Assembly: GCF_026410305.1 (NCBI RefSeq)
Contig: NZ_JAPMLQ010000005.1
Coordinates: forward strand, 1-64,000
Source: Sulfitobacter sp. F26204
Lineage (GTDB): Bacteria; Pseudomonadota; Alphaproteobacteria; Rhodobacterales; Rhodobacteraceae
Reading direction: 5' to 3'
DNA length: 64,000 nucleotides
The number at the start of each line of letters is the position of its first letter. Position 1 is the stretch's first letter. The position numbers were made by a program, and so were the translations under genes. Shown one piece after another: positions 45,555-54,929 of this stretch. The notes under the pieces are model-generated. The model was not told the DNA's origin. It saw only the letters and a program-made list of their open reading frames with translations, and did no database searches.

Positions 45555-46763
45555 CTATCCAGCCAATGCATTCAACCCCACAATCGGCATCAGGATCGAC
45601 ATTACCAACAACATTACAATCCCGCCCATAATCAAAAGGACTGCTGGTTCGACCAAAGCGACAATCGCCGTCACAGTTGCCTTGAGCGATGCCGTCTGGT
45701 CATTGGCTGCGCGCTCCAGACTTTCCCCCAGTTTGCCGCCCGCCTCACCGCTGGCAATCATCGCCACCAGCATGGGTGGAAAGACTCCAGCCGCCTGGAC
45801 GGATTTGGAAAGGACTGCCCCGTCCTGCACATTACGCGTAATCTGCGCCACCCGTGCACGAATAAAGCGATTGGGCACGGTCCCGGACGCCGCCGCCAAT
45901 GCGTCAGCCAGCGGCACACCAGATTGGACCAGCGTGGCAAGCGTACCTGAAAACTGCGCGGAATTCAGGCGCAGCACCAAGGTATTGATCCCCGGCGCAC
46001 GGGTCAGCCATTTATCCCAATTGAGCCTCAAGGCAGGCTGACGCAAAAGAACATGCGCCCCTACAAGCGCGGCGACAAAAATTCCCGCCGTGATCACTCC
46101 CCAACGCTGTAGCCAGTCGGAGATTGCGATCAATCCCCGCGTCAGCGCCGGAAGCTCCGCCCCCCGTGCGGTGAACACACGCACAATATCCGGCACCACA
46201 AATGTCAGCAGCGCTACGATTACGCTCAACGACACAAACGCCAGCAACGCAGGATAGATCAACGCAAGTTGCAGGGTCTGCCGATTGCGCGCGCGGTCCT
46301 CGATATGCAGCGCGAGGTGTTCCATCACTTCGGGCAGTTTGCCTGCGCTTTCGCCCGCCCGCACCGAAGCGCGATAATATTCGTCAAAACTTCCCCTCGC
46401 CTCCTCAAGGCTTTCGGCAAAGCTGCGGCCATCGACGATAGCGCTGCGCATATTCAACAGCAACGACACGTCGCGTGCGCCTTTCATCTGTTCCGCGACG
46501 ACCTTGATCGCATCCTCGATCCGCACCTGCGCCCCGAGTAGCGTGGCAAGTTGGCGCGTGACCAACACCTGCTTTTTCAGGTTCATCCGGTAAGAGCGCA
46601 AACCGCCGGACACCCCTGATCGCTGTTGTGTTGCTTCGACGGTCAAAGGTAGCAAGTTGAGTTTGCGCAAATCGGCACGCACCGCGCTTTCGTTAGCGGC
46701 CTCAAGCAAGCCTTTCGATCTTTTGCCAGCCGGATCAACCGCACGATAAAGGAACGCTGGCAT
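45555..46763 (-). CDS. gspF: Type II secretion inner-membrane platform protein GspF
   Basis: A 402-residue platform protein with two T2SSF domains (about 65-190 and 265-390) and three membrane helices. Typical blocks are FLYRAVDPAGKRSKGLLEA, GESAGKLPEVMEHLA and GEAGGKLGESLERAA. I use ATG 46763; a TTG two codons upstream overlaps the gspE stop. It links the ATPase GspE to pseudopilus assembly. Confidence 0.9.
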   Translation of the reverse strand: MPAFLYRAVDPAGKRSKGLLEAANESAVRADLRKLNLLPLTVEATQQRSGVSGGLRSYRMNLKKQVLVTRQLATLLGAQVRIEDAIKVVAEQMKGARDVSLLLNMRSAIVDGRSFAESLEEARGSFDEYYRASVRAGESAGKLPEVMEHLALHIEDRARNRQTLQLALIYPALLAFVSLSVIVALLTFVVPDIVRVFTARGAELPALTRGLIAISDWLQRWGVITAGIFVAALVGAHVLLRQPALRLNWDKWLTRAPGINTLVLRLNSAQFSGTLATLVQSGVPLADALAAASGTVPNRFIRARVAQITRNVQDGAVLSKSVQAAGVFPPMLVAMIASGEAGGKLGESLERAANDQTASLKATVTAIVALVEPAVLLIMGGIVMLLVMSILMPIVGLNALAG

Positions 46764-46765
46764 CT

Positions 46766-48256
46766 TCAACCTTCCCCAATCAGACCGTCATCGCGCACGG
46801 CGCGCGCAACCTCTTGTATCGTGGTCAGCCCGTCACGAATTTTTGCAGCGCCGTCTTGCAGTATCCCTGGTGCAATCTTACGCGCCTCGGCTGTCAGCGC
46901 CGCCTCAGAGGCCCCTTCGTGGATCATGGTTTCCAACGCAGGCGACATCGCAACAATCTCATAGACGGGCAGCCGCCCCCGGTATCCGGTTTGCCCGCAG
47001 GCGTCACAGCCCCTTGCCGCAAAGACCGCCGCACCCACCACCAGCGCCTCTGAAAGCAAGGCAGCATCCGCCGCGGTTACGTGATGGGGTGTCCGGCATT
47101 CAGGGCATAATTTGCGCACCAATCGTTGCGCAATCAACCCGCGCACCATTGGGGCCAGCAGAAATCGTTCCACCCCCATATCAATCAATCGCGACACAGC
47201 CCCAATTGCCGTATTTGTGTGAAGGGTGGACAGAACCAAGTGACCGGTCATCGCGCTTTCTACGGCGATCTTTGCGGTTTCGCCATCGCGGATTTCGCCG
47301 ACCATGATCACATCAGGGTCCTGCCGCAATATCGCACGCAACCCGCGCGCAAAGGTCATTTCAGTCTTGGCATTCACCTGAATTTGCCCGACCCCGTCCA
47401 TTGAGTATTCGATAGGATCTTCGACCGTCAGTATGTTGCGTTGTCGGTCATTCAGCGCATGCAACGCAGCGTAAAGCGATGTGGTCTTGCCCGAACCCGT
47501 TGGCCCGGTGACGAGAACAAGACCTTCGGGTGCCGTGATGATCTGATTGAATGTGGCACTGTCACGCTCTGACATTCCTAGATGCGCAATGCCAAGTTGG
47601 GTCTGGCCCCGATCAAGCAAACGCAGCACGACGCGTTCACCAAATTGCGACGGCAGGGTCGAAATGCGCACATCCAATTCATAGCTGCCCACCCGCAAGC
47701 TGACACGCCCGTCCTGCGGCAATCGCTTTTCAGCGATGTCGAGTTTGCCCATCACTTTGAGGCGGCTGGACAATTGCGGAGCCAGAGCGCGGCGCGGCTC
47801 CAAAACCTCGCGCAACACACCATCGACACGAAACCGCACGACAAGCCGTTTTTCCTCAACCTCGATATGGATGTCCGACGCGCCATCCTTGACTGCCTCA
47901 AGCAGCAGCGCGTTGATCAAACGAACCACGGGCGCGTCGTCTTTTTGATCCAGCAAATCATCGACGGATGCAGCAGTTTCCGCCAGCGCGCTGAGATCGT
48001 CGCCTTCATCCTCCGTCATATGCGCGGCCTGAGATGCACTGTCTCGATAGGTGGTTGACAAGGCCGCGTCAAAGTTCTGGGCGTCCATCGGATCAAACCT
48101 GACCAGACAGCCCGCGATCCGCTGTGCTTCAAGCAGGGCAGACAAGGAAGCGTCTGGCAGATGACGGCAAACCGGCGGGCCACCGGGGGCATCGGTGTTG
48201 TCCAGCAGCACGCCGTTGGCCTTGGCAAATCCGTAGCTTAACGTGGTGACGGTCAT
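46766..48256 (-). CDS. gspE: Type II secretion ATPase GspE
   Basis: A 496-residue cytoplasmic hexameric ATPase. Features are an N1-like domain, Walker A GPTGSGKTTSLY, an Asp box (TVEDPIEY), Walker B region (PDVIMVGEIRDGETA), a His box (LSTLHTNTA) and the zinc-binding four-Cys motif (CPEC ... CDACGQTGYRGRLPVYEI). All catalytic features are intact. It overlaps gspM by ATGA. It powers pseudopilus extension through GspF and GspL. Confidence 0.92.
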   Translation of the reverse strand: MTVTTLSYGFAKANGVLLDNTDAPGGPPVCRHLPDASLSALLEAQRIAGCLVRFDPMDAQNFDAALSTTYRDSASQAAHMTEDEGDDLSALAETAASVDDLLDQKDDAPVVRLINALLLEAVKDGASDIHIEVEEKRLVVRFRVDGVLREVLEPRRALAPQLSSRLKVMGKLDIAEKRLPQDGRVSLRVGSYELDVRISTLPSQFGERVVLRLLDRGQTQLGIAHLGMSERDSATFNQIITAPEGLVLVTGPTGSGKTTSLYAALHALNDRQRNILTVEDPIEYSMDGVGQIQVNAKTEMTFARGLRAILRQDPDVIMVGEIRDGETAKIAVESAMTGHLVLSTLHTNTAIGAVSRLIDMGVERFLLAPMVRGLIAQRLVRKLCPECRTPHHVTAADAALLSEALVVGAAVFAARGCDACGQTGYRGRLPVYEIVAMSPALETMIHEGASEAALTAEARKIAPGILQDGAAKIRDGLTTIQEVARAVRDDGLIGEG

Positions 48257-48711
48257 TGCGCCTGCTCCAGAGTCATGCGCAAGGACACCTGCGCAGGTTC
48301 TGTCAATCGCGTCATTTCGACCGAGAGCAGGCGCAGACCGCTGGCGGATTCAAGATTTGCAATCCAAGTGGTCGCTTCGTTGTAGCCGAGTTTGGCAACT
48401 GTCACCCGCAATCGCGCACCTTCGGGGTCGAGACGCGACAGCGGTATGCCCGCGGCCTGCGCACTTTGAGTAACAAGGGGGGCTAATGGTGTGCTACTGG
48501 GTGTAGACACTACCTTTCGCGGGGCATCCTCGCGGGTTGTGCGGGCGATGTCCAGAATCGTGAGGTAACGTGCGATCCGATCCGCCTGAAGGCTGCGGTC
48601 CGACATAACCGGTTGCCAGACATAATACCAAAGTGCCAGCACCACGAGGATCGCACCCCCGCATGACACCATGATCTGTTCGCGCAGGGTGAGGTTACGG
48701 AATGCCCTCAT
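48253..48711 (-). CDS. gspM: Type II secretion system protein GspM
   Basis: A 152-residue bitopic protein: short cytoplasmic N-terminus (RNLTLREQIMVS), one membrane helix (about 15-32), a helical linker and a ferredoxin-like periplasmic domain (LRVTVAKLGYNEATTWIANLE). It forms the inner-membrane platform with GspL; the ATGA overlaps on both sides suggest equimolar translation. Confidence 0.85.
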   Translation of the reverse strand: MRAFRNLTLREQIMVSCGGAILVVLALWYYVWQPVMSDRSLQADRIARYLTILDIARTTREDAPRKVVSTPSSTPLAPLVTQSAQAAGIPLSRLDPEGARLRVTVAKLGYNEATTWIANLESASGLRLLSVEMTRLTEPAQVSLRMTLEQAQ

Positions 48712-49862
48712 CTCTGCACCGTCAATTCAGCGCGTGCAGCCCCGGCGTCGGCTGTTGCGGAACCGCTTGTGACACGCAGACCCGCCGACTTGAGCCGCGC
48801 CTCGGCCTGTTGCAATGCATCGAGGTCAGAGGCCTCTACGGTAAGGCGTAAACCGTCAGTGTCCCAATTCAATTGTCGAAACCTGAGCGCATCATCCGCC
48901 CCCAACAATGCACGCGCAACACTGTCCATCAAGGGCAAGAATGATGATCCCCGCTGTGGGCGGCTTTGCGCATGCAATTGACGCAATATCACTTCCGGCG
49001 CGGTCTCGACCGATACAGAGGGCAGCCGGGCCGCAATGGCTGTTGTGGCTTGTTCCCGTAAACCCTCGGCGATGGCACGCTGCGCGCGGGCATCAGCGAC
49101 GGCGATTGCCAGATGGACGATGCCGGCCAGCATGACACTTGCGACGAGGTATTTCAGCGGTCGCCACAGACCGCGTGAAGGTCGATGGATGCCTTGCCGC
49201 AAATCGTTTTCGATAAGGGCCGGTTCAGTTGGAATTCCTTTATCGGAGCTGTCGGTCCACACCATTTCCGAAGGCAGGGGGGCTCCATAGTTCTCCACGT
49301 CAGGTTTGTTCGCTGCACGCCACAGCAATCCCAACTTATCTGCAAGCGCGACAAACCCCGTCCCGTCAGACACCCGCACCAGAACCCTGTTGCCTTCGCG
49401 GTAAGTCCGCCAGCTTTCCCGCCCGTCTACGCCGGATGTCCCCGTGGGGATCAATGTCTGTTCAGGGATCAAGGGTGTGTCCGGCCACTCTGTCACCCAT
49501 TTCTTCATGAGTTCCGCATCAACGACTGCGGCCAGAGTCTTGCCTTCTCGTGTTGATCTGCACAGTGCGAAATGGACGTGTTCAAGCGGCTGACCCACAC
49601 GTTCCTCCAACGCGAAGGGGAGCGCAGCCTGACGTTGCCGGGTAGATCGCACTGGCAGATCAATCACGTGAAACGTGACTAATTCAGCAGGAACGACATA
49701 TATGGCATTGTGTTGCTCAGCCGTAAGCAGGAAGGTGAATGCCTGATCCTGCGCCGCAATGGCAGTGCTTGGAAATGGCACAACCACAGCTTCTTCGGGC
49801 CCGGAACCTTCCCGCGCTTTCGCCTTATCTTTTTGATTTGAATACGTTTTATTGCTTTCCAC
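48708..49862 (-). CDS. gspL: Type II secretion system protein GspL
   Basis: A 384-residue protein with a cytoplasmic actin-like domain (about 35-230; VTFHVIDLPVRSTRQRQAALPFALEE), one membrane helix near 240-262 and a small periplasmic domain. It recruits GspE to the membrane. The GTG start at 49862 lacks a clear ribosome site, so an internal start is possible. It is the first gene of the leftward gspLMEF block and diverges from gspG. Confidence 0.84.
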   Translation of the reverse strand: MESNKTYSNQKDKAKAREGSGPEEAVVVPFPSTAIAAQDQAFTFLLTAEQHNAIYVVPAELVTFHVIDLPVRSTRQRQAALPFALEERVGQPLEHVHFALCRSTREGKTLAAVVDAELMKKWVTEWPDTPLIPEQTLIPTGTSGVDGRESWRTYREGNRVLVRVSDGTGFVALADKLGLLWRAANKPDVENYGAPLPSEMVWTDSSDKGIPTEPALIENDLRQGIHRPSRGLWRPLKYLVASVMLAGIVHLAIAVADARAQRAIAEGLREQATTAIAARLPSVSVETAPEVILRQLHAQSRPQRGSSFLPLMDSVARALLGADDALRFRQLNWDTDGLRLTVEASDLDALQQAEARLKSAGLRVTSGSATADAGAARAELTVQR

Positions 49863-49964
49863 TACGCATTTCTATGTTAAGGTCAAAACGGGAATTCTTG
49901 GCGGCATTCCTGTCTGGTGACGACGACACTACATTACTAACGGTGCAGACAGGAAAAGAGTTTC
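49863..49964. promoter_or_regulatory. Divergent gspL-gspG promoter region with a 10-bp inverted repeat
   Basis: TTCCTGTCTG (49907-49916) and CAGACAGGAA (49946-49955) are perfect inverted copies 29 nt apart. The right arm covers the AGGAAAAGAG ribosome site of gspG. In RNA the arms could form a long-loop hairpin hiding that site. In DNA the half-site centres are 39 bp apart, which would suit an operator. The region must also hold promoters for both T2SS half-operons. Confidence 0.55.
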
Positions 49965-50444
49965 ATGATGTTGAATAAACCTGCAGTTGGCAAACGCAAA
50001 AAGCGACGTGACGCGCAGGCCGGTGTGACGCTGATCGAGATGATGGTGGTTTTGGTCATTATCGCTGTGGTCGCCGCCATGGTGGTACCAAGTGTGATCG
50101 GCCGCCCTGACGAGGCGCGCGTGACTGTCGCGCAAAGTGATCTGCGCTCCATCGCGGGTGCCCTTGAAATCTACCGGCTTGATAACCGGACCTATCCGAC
50201 GACTGCACAGGGTTTGTCCGCATTGGTCAACCGCCCGACAGTACCGCCAGAGCCGGTGAGTTGGGCCTCTGACGGCTATCTCAGTGTCATGCCGCAAGAC
50301 CCGTGGGGCACCCCTTATGTTTATCGCTCTCCGGGACAAAGCGGGCAATTCGATCTGATCACTTTGGGTGCTGACGGCCAACCCGGCGGGGAAGGTGTGA
50401 ATGCCGACATTGCCTTTGGCAATAGGCAAGCCGCCAATGGGTAA
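49965..50444 (+). CDS. gspG: Type II secretion major pseudopilin GspG
   Basis: A 159-residue pseudopilin. The prepilin site AG-VTLIEMMVVLVIIAVVAAMV has Glu5 and is followed by PTTAQGLSALV and DPWGTPYVYRSPG, the calcium-binding C-terminal region of GspG. The leader of about 19 residues is basic. It forms the body of the pseudopilus. Two ATG codons lie side by side (49965 and 49968). Confidence 0.92.
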   Translation: MMLNKPAVGKRKKRRDAQAGVTLIEMMVVLVIIAVVAAMVVPSVIGRPDEARVTVAQSDLRSIAGALEIYRLDNRTYPTTAQGLSALVNRPTVPPEPVSWASDGYLSVMPQDPWGTPYVYRSPGQSGQFDLITLGADGQPGGEGVNADIAFGNRQAANG

Positions 50445-50916
50445 AGAGCGGATCACGGACAGTGGCGTCACCTTGATCGAAGTACTTGTCGTACTGGCAC
50501 TGATCGGTGTGAGCGCCGGTATTGTGACCTATGCCCTGCCGTCCGGCGCAGGAACCCGCACGCTCGATCAGGAAGCCGCGCTGCTTGCATCGCGCCTGAA
50601 TATCGCCGCCGAGCGCAGTTTGGTCGGCGGGCATCAGTACCGGTTGGACTGGACCGCTGCAGGGTACAATTTTGCGCAGTGGCGAGACTCCGCATGGCAC
50701 AAAGCATCAACTGCCCCCCTGAACCAGGATCACACATTGACGGGTAGCACCCTGTTGACTGACCGCGACGGCAGGCGACAAGGTGATCTGCGGATAACGC
50801 CGGATTTGCTGCCTGCGCCGCAAGGCGGTAGCAGATTGCAGTTGGAGGCCGGTATGTTTCGTCGGGTGGTGCTCTTTGACGGTGCGGCCGCCAATATCTT
50901 GCAGGAGGAGCGTTGA
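50437..50916 (+). CDS. gspH: Type II secretion minor pseudopilin GspH
   Basis: A 159-residue pseudopilin with DSG-VTLIEVLVVLALIGVSAG (Glu5 present) and a GspH-type C-terminal half (LASRLNIAAERSLVGGHQYRLDW). ATG 50437 overlaps the gspG stop by 8 nt and gives a normal short leader. An in-frame ATG at 50401 has a better purine-rich site but an unusually long leader. Confidence 0.83.
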   Translation: MGKERITDSGVTLIEVLVVLALIGVSAGIVTYALPSGAGTRTLDQEAALLASRLNIAAERSLVGGHQYRLDWTAAGYNFAQWRDSAWHKASTAPLNQDHTLTGSTLLTDRDGRRQGDLRITPDLLPAPQGGSRLQLEAGMFRRVVLFDGAAANILQEER

Positions 50917-51290
50917 TGGACAACCACAGCCGCGACGCGGGGTTTACATTGATCGAAACGCTTGTTGCTCTCGCGGTTTTGGCGATCGGATCCATGACGT
51001 TGATGACGGGTGTAGAACGTCACGCGGCAGGCACAAGAGGGTTATCAGATCGCGTTGTAGCACGGTGGGTGGCAGAAAATGCGCTGGCGGCCACAACATT
51101 GGGCATCACGGTTGATCCACGCTGGACCGTGGCGCTTGGGGTGGAATGGTCCGTCACACAAGAAGCCCGTCCCTTGACCGGGTCCGGCTTGCATGCGGTC
51201 ACGGTACAGGTGGCGGATGCCGCAGCCGGAGCCAATGCCTCTCTTGTGTCATTGACGGGTTACCTTGCCCTGATGGGGGCGGTGCAATGA
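50916..51290 (+). CDS. gspI: Type II secretion minor pseudopilin GspI
   Basis: A 124-residue pseudopilin: DAG-FTLIETLVALAVLAIGSM with Glu5, then WVAENALAATTLG, typical of GspI. ATG 50916 follows AGGAGG and overlaps the gspH stop by one base (TGATG). It forms the tip complex with GspJ and GspK. Confidence 0.87.
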   Translation: MDNHSRDAGFTLIETLVALAVLAIGSMTLMTGVERHAAGTRGLSDRVVARWVAENALAATTLGITVDPRWTVALGVEWSVTQEARPLTGSGLHAVTVQVADAAAGANASLVSLTGYLALMGAVQ

Positions 51291-52171
51291 CATCCGGGCG
51301 ACTATGGCTGCTTACCCTATTTGTCGGTCTGGGCTTGCTTGCCTCACTGGTCTTTGCTGCATTGCGGCTTGGCTGGCATGCGGGAGGTTATACCGGCCTG
51401 CTGCCTTTGGAGGTGTCCGTGCCGCCTGCCGATCAAGTGGAAGATACCCCTCATGACATCAACACGATCCTTGCATTGGCACCTTTTGGACAGACCCCCG
51501 CGCCGGATCAAGTTTCGCAAGCCGGCTCATCAGCAATGAAATCTGACGTAGCACTGCGCGGCGTTTTGGTCGATCCTGATCCAGCGCAATCGCGCGCTTT
51601 TATCCTGGTAAATGGCAGCACAGCGGTCGTTCGCATCGGAGAAACGGTGCAAGCCGCCGAACTTGTTGCAATCAATTCGGATACGATCACACTCAAACAT
51701 GCAGACGGCCTGCTTGTTATAGGGTTTGACGGTATCGAAAACGGCAACGACCCGTTGACGCAGACGGCCGAACCCACGGTCGAGGACAACAACGATCCCT
51801 TTGCCAGGCTGGCAGCGGCCATCGTTCCCGGACAGGGATCTATTGATTTACGCGAGGCACCCCCGCCGGAAACGACGGATGAATATATCGACCTGTGGCG
51901 TGACCGGATCACCCAGAATCCACAGGCGGCAATGGATGCGGTTGGTGTCGAATTGGTGGAAAACGGTTATCGTATCAATGCAGAGCCCAACATTGGTGTC
52001 ACTTTGGCTGGGCTAAGGCCCGGCGATGTGGTAACGCGGTTGAACGGTCAAGCCGTTGGTGATCTGGATCAGGATCGCGCCCTATATGATACCGTGGCTG
52101 CATCGGGCATCGCGCGTTTGGAAGTGGTGAGGGACGGGCAAGCATTGTTGCTGACGTTCCCGTTGAGGTAG
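51287..52171 (+). CDS. gspC: Type II secretion system protein GspC
   Basis: A 294-residue bitopic protein: N-terminal helix (about 5-28), HR domain (about 85-150; LRGVLVDPDPAQSRAFILVNG ... VRIGETV) that contacts GspD, and a C-terminal PDZ domain (AEPNIGVTLAGLRPGDVVTRLNGQAV). The ATG overlaps the gspI stop; the frame is open upstream to 51146 but without support. It couples the inner platform to the outer-membrane secretin. Confidence 0.85.
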   Translation: MTSGRLWLLTLFVGLGLLASLVFAALRLGWHAGGYTGLLPLEVSVPPADQVEDTPHDINTILALAPFGQTPAPDQVSQAGSSAMKSDVALRGVLVDPDPAQSRAFILVNGSTAVVRIGETVQAAELVAINSDTITLKHADGLLVIGFDGIENGNDPLTQTAEPTVEDNNDPFARLAAAIVPGQGSIDLREAPPPETTDEYIDLWRDRITQNPQAAMDAVGVELVENGYRINAEPNIGVTLAGLRPGDVVTRLNGQAVGDLDQDRALYDTVAASGIARLEVVRDGQALLLTFPLR

Positions 52172-54114
52172 TGAGCTTGGAAACCAGAAAAATCTGCAGA
52201 TTTGTTGCCCATCTCTTGCTTCTGGCATGGTTGTTGCCGACGGCGCTTGCGGCACAGCTTGCCCCGCTCAACGATACAGATGCCGATTTTACCATCAATC
52301 TGCGCAATGCTGAAATCTCTGTATTGGCTGAACAGGTATCAGAGATCACGCAACGCACTTTGGTCATCAATCCCGGGCTGACCGGCGATGTCACCGTCAT
52401 TTCCGCGCAACCCTTGACCCAAGCGGGTGTTTGGTCGCTGTTTCAGTCCATGCTGCGGGTGCGCGGCTTTGTAGCGGTCGAAGCCGGTGTCATCTGGGAA
52501 ATCGTGCCTGAAACGCAATCAATCGCCAAAGGCGGCACCACTCCGCCGGGAGGGCGCGGCGGGGATCAGGATGTCATCACCAAGTTGGTACCGCTCGACC
52601 GCCTCCCCTCTGCCGAGGCAGTTCGGGTTTTGCGCCCGCTTGTCGCGCAGACGGGATACATCGAAGCACTGACAGATCCCAACGCGATCATCATCACCGA
52701 TACACAGGCCAATGTGGACCGCATCGTCAACATCGCCCGCACCTTCGACACCCCCGAAGAACAACGTACCGAAGTCATCCGGTTCAACTTTGCCGAAGCT
52801 GATACCGTAGCCCAGGCCATGTCCGACGTTCTGGGCACATCCGGCACAGGCGCAAGAATCTCGGTTGATACCGCCTCGAACCTGCTGCTCGTACGCGGTA
52901 CAGAGCGCGACATCAGCCAGATAAGACAGCTGGCGCGCGATCTGGATGTTGCCCCGCGCAATAACCCACAGGTAGAAAAGCGCACGCATCTGTACGCGCT
53001 GAAATTCGGCGATGCCGAAATCGTGGCCGAGATCGTTGCCAATACACTGCAAGGTGGCACCGACATTGTTAACCCCGTCGCCGATGCGGTAGAGGGCGAA
53101 GGTGCCCCCCTGCCCTCTGGACCGGCGCCCGAAGTATCGGTTCAAGCCTCGACAGAGACCAATTCGATCGTCATCCGCGGCACCGCACGCCAGATTCAGG
53201 AAGCCTCCAACCTGATTGCAGCGCTTGATCAGCGCCCGGCCCAGGTCATGATCGAGGCAGCCATTGTAGAAGTCTCGGGTGAAGTCGCAGAACGCCTTGG
53301 CGTGCAGCTTGGCCTTGGGGACAACATCCCGCGTGGCGGGATCGCGGCCACATCGTTCAGCAACGGTGGCACATCGCTGGGCAATGTCCTTAGTGCACTT
53401 GGCGTCAGCCAGGCAGCCGGTCTTGCCAGCGGTCTGACTTTGGGCGGTTCCGCGGACAATTTCGGCATCCTGGTGCAAGCGCTCTCGCAATCGACGCAGG
53501 CGAACCTTTTATCCACACCGTCGATCACCACCACAGACAACAAACCCGCAACAATTGTCGTAGGCCAGAACGTACCGTTTCGCACCGGATCATTCGCCAC
53601 TGATGGCAATACAGCCACACCATTTACCACCATCGAGCGGCGCGATGTGGGCATCACAATGCAAGTGCTGCCGCGCGTTACCTCCAATGGGATCGTGCGA
53701 TTGGACATCTCGCAGGAAGTTTCAAGCCTTGTCGATGCGAATGTCGAGGGGGCTGCGGACTTGATCACCAACCGCCGTGTGATTGAAACAACCGTTCAGG
53801 CCCAGGACGGTGGAACTGTTGTCCTTGGCGGGCTGATCACTGACGACAATAGTTCCGTCAATGGAAAGGTGCCAGGCCTTGGCGATGCGCCGATAATCGG
53901 CGGGCTGTTCCGTTCGCGCAGCAAGAACCAGACGCGCCGCACCCTGTTTGTCTTTATGCGCCCTACGGTGATCGACAGTCAGCACAAGGCCAGTACCGTT
54001 GCACGCCGCCAGTTTCAAAAAATTCGCAAGGCAGACGCCTCTGAGCCGCCACGGAGCCTGTTGAAAGAACGCAAGGTGGAGCGTTTGCCGTTGGAAATTA
54101 ACGGGCTTTATTGA
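52171..54114 (+). CDS. gspD: Type II secretion secretin GspD
   Basis: A 647-residue outer-membrane secretin. Signal peptide (about 1-28), N0 domain (FTINLRNAEISVLAEQVSEIT), N1-N3 domains with repeated IVIRGTARQIQEASNLIAALD-like KH folds, then the secretin barrel (VGQNVPFRTGSF; GTVVLGGLITDDNSSVNGKVPGLGD; TLFVFMRPTVI). The GTG at 52171 overlaps the gspC stop (TAGTG). No GspS pilotin gene is seen. Its 3' end overlaps the convergent DUF4198 gene by 7 nt. Confidence 0.92.
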   Translation: MSLETRKICRFVAHLLLLAWLLPTALAAQLAPLNDTDADFTINLRNAEISVLAEQVSEITQRTLVINPGLTGDVTVISAQPLTQAGVWSLFQSMLRVRGFVAVEAGVIWEIVPETQSIAKGGTTPPGGRGGDQDVITKLVPLDRLPSAEAVRVLRPLVAQTGYIEALTDPNAIIITDTQANVDRIVNIARTFDTPEEQRTEVIRFNFAEADTVAQAMSDVLGTSGTGARISVDTASNLLLVRGTERDISQIRQLARDLDVAPRNNPQVEKRTHLYALKFGDAEIVAEIVANTLQGGTDIVNPVADAVEGEGAPLPSGPAPEVSVQASTETNSIVIRGTARQIQEASNLIAALDQRPAQVMIEAAIVEVSGEVAERLGVQLGLGDNIPRGGIAATSFSNGGTSLGNVLSALGVSQAAGLASGLTLGGSADNFGILVQALSQSTQANLLSTPSITTTDNKPATIVVGQNVPFRTGSFATDGNTATPFTTIERRDVGITMQVLPRVTSNGIVRLDISQEVSSLVDANVEGAADLITNRRVIETTVQAQDGGTVVLGGLITDDNSSVNGKVPGLGDAPIIGGLFRSRSKNQTRRTLFVFMRPTVIDSQHKASTVARRQFQKIRKADASEPPRSLLKERKVERLPLEINGLY

Positions 54115-54929
54115 GCATCGGGCGTTCGAAACGTGAGCGATGCCCAAAGGGATTCCCAAATTGCCCCACGGGTTTCTGCGACAACTTCACGCGCTGGTTC
54201 GCGCAGCAATACTGAATCAACAAGATAGATGCGCCCAGCAACCTGCTTGAACGAAACCTCGCCGTTCCCGTCAGTTTGCAAATAGTTTTCAGTGACCTCA
54301 CCCGACGCCTGTCGGGCGAATACTGTCACTCGATTATTTACCAGAGGTGCCCCCTGATAAAGCAGTTGAAAACGCAGGTCCTGATCAAGTGGCGTGCGAT
54401 AGGGATTAGTGAGCGCGACGATTTCCAATTCCAGACCCCGCGCTGCATCCTGACCCTGTCCCGTTCCAACGGCAATCAACGCTTTGGCAAACCGTGAATA
54501 GGCCTCTTTGATCGGTGCCTGTGGCAGGCCGCGTGCGGCATGGGCGTCCAAAATTGCCTGATGGCCCTTTTCAGTAACGAAACTGGCGAATTTTTCGTGC
54601 TCCTTGTAGGTAATCGTGCTCAACCCGGATTGATAAAGTAGGGTCACCAACCCATCCTCTGTCGCAGCCGTTCTGAGCGCAGGTACATCCCCCAGACGAC
54701 CAACGATCGGTTCCATATCTGCACCCTGCCATTTTTCCGCGCGTAGCGTTGCCTTGTCATTCCACGACAGTTTGATCCCCTTGAGGTTCTGGCCGTTCAA
54801 TATCTGTCCAGCGACTTCCGAACCGACGTTTATCGTCCACTGTGCCGGTTCGATCCAGACCTCATGCGCTTTTGCTGGAGCTACATTCAAGGCAATGGCC
54901 GCGATCAAGGCGATACAGACTTTGTGCAT
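54108..54929 (-). CDS. DUF4198 domain periplasmic protein
   Basis: A 273-residue protein. The signal peptide ends PAKA-H, and mature HEVWIEPAQWTINVGSEVAGQI is the DUF4198 start, with an N-terminal His as in many metal-linked family members. It ends in a beta-sandwich-like region (TVFARQASGEVTENYLQTDGNGEVSF). Some relatives lie next to metal uptake genes, but no such gene is here. ATG 54929 is chosen for the signal peptide; the frame is open to 55040. Function not established. Confidence 0.75.
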   Translation of the reverse strand: MHKVCIALIAAIALNVAPAKAHEVWIEPAQWTINVGSEVAGQILNGQNLKGIKLSWNDKATLRAEKWQGADMEPIVGRLGDVPALRTAATEDGLVTLLYQSGLSTITYKEHEKFASFVTEKGHQAILDAHAARGLPQAPIKEAYSRFAKALIAVGTGQGQDAARGLELEIVALTNPYRTPLDQDLRFQLLYQGAPLVNNRVTVFARQASGEVTENYLQTDGNGEVSFKQVAGRIYLVDSVLLREPAREVVAETRGAIWESLWASLTFRTPDAQ

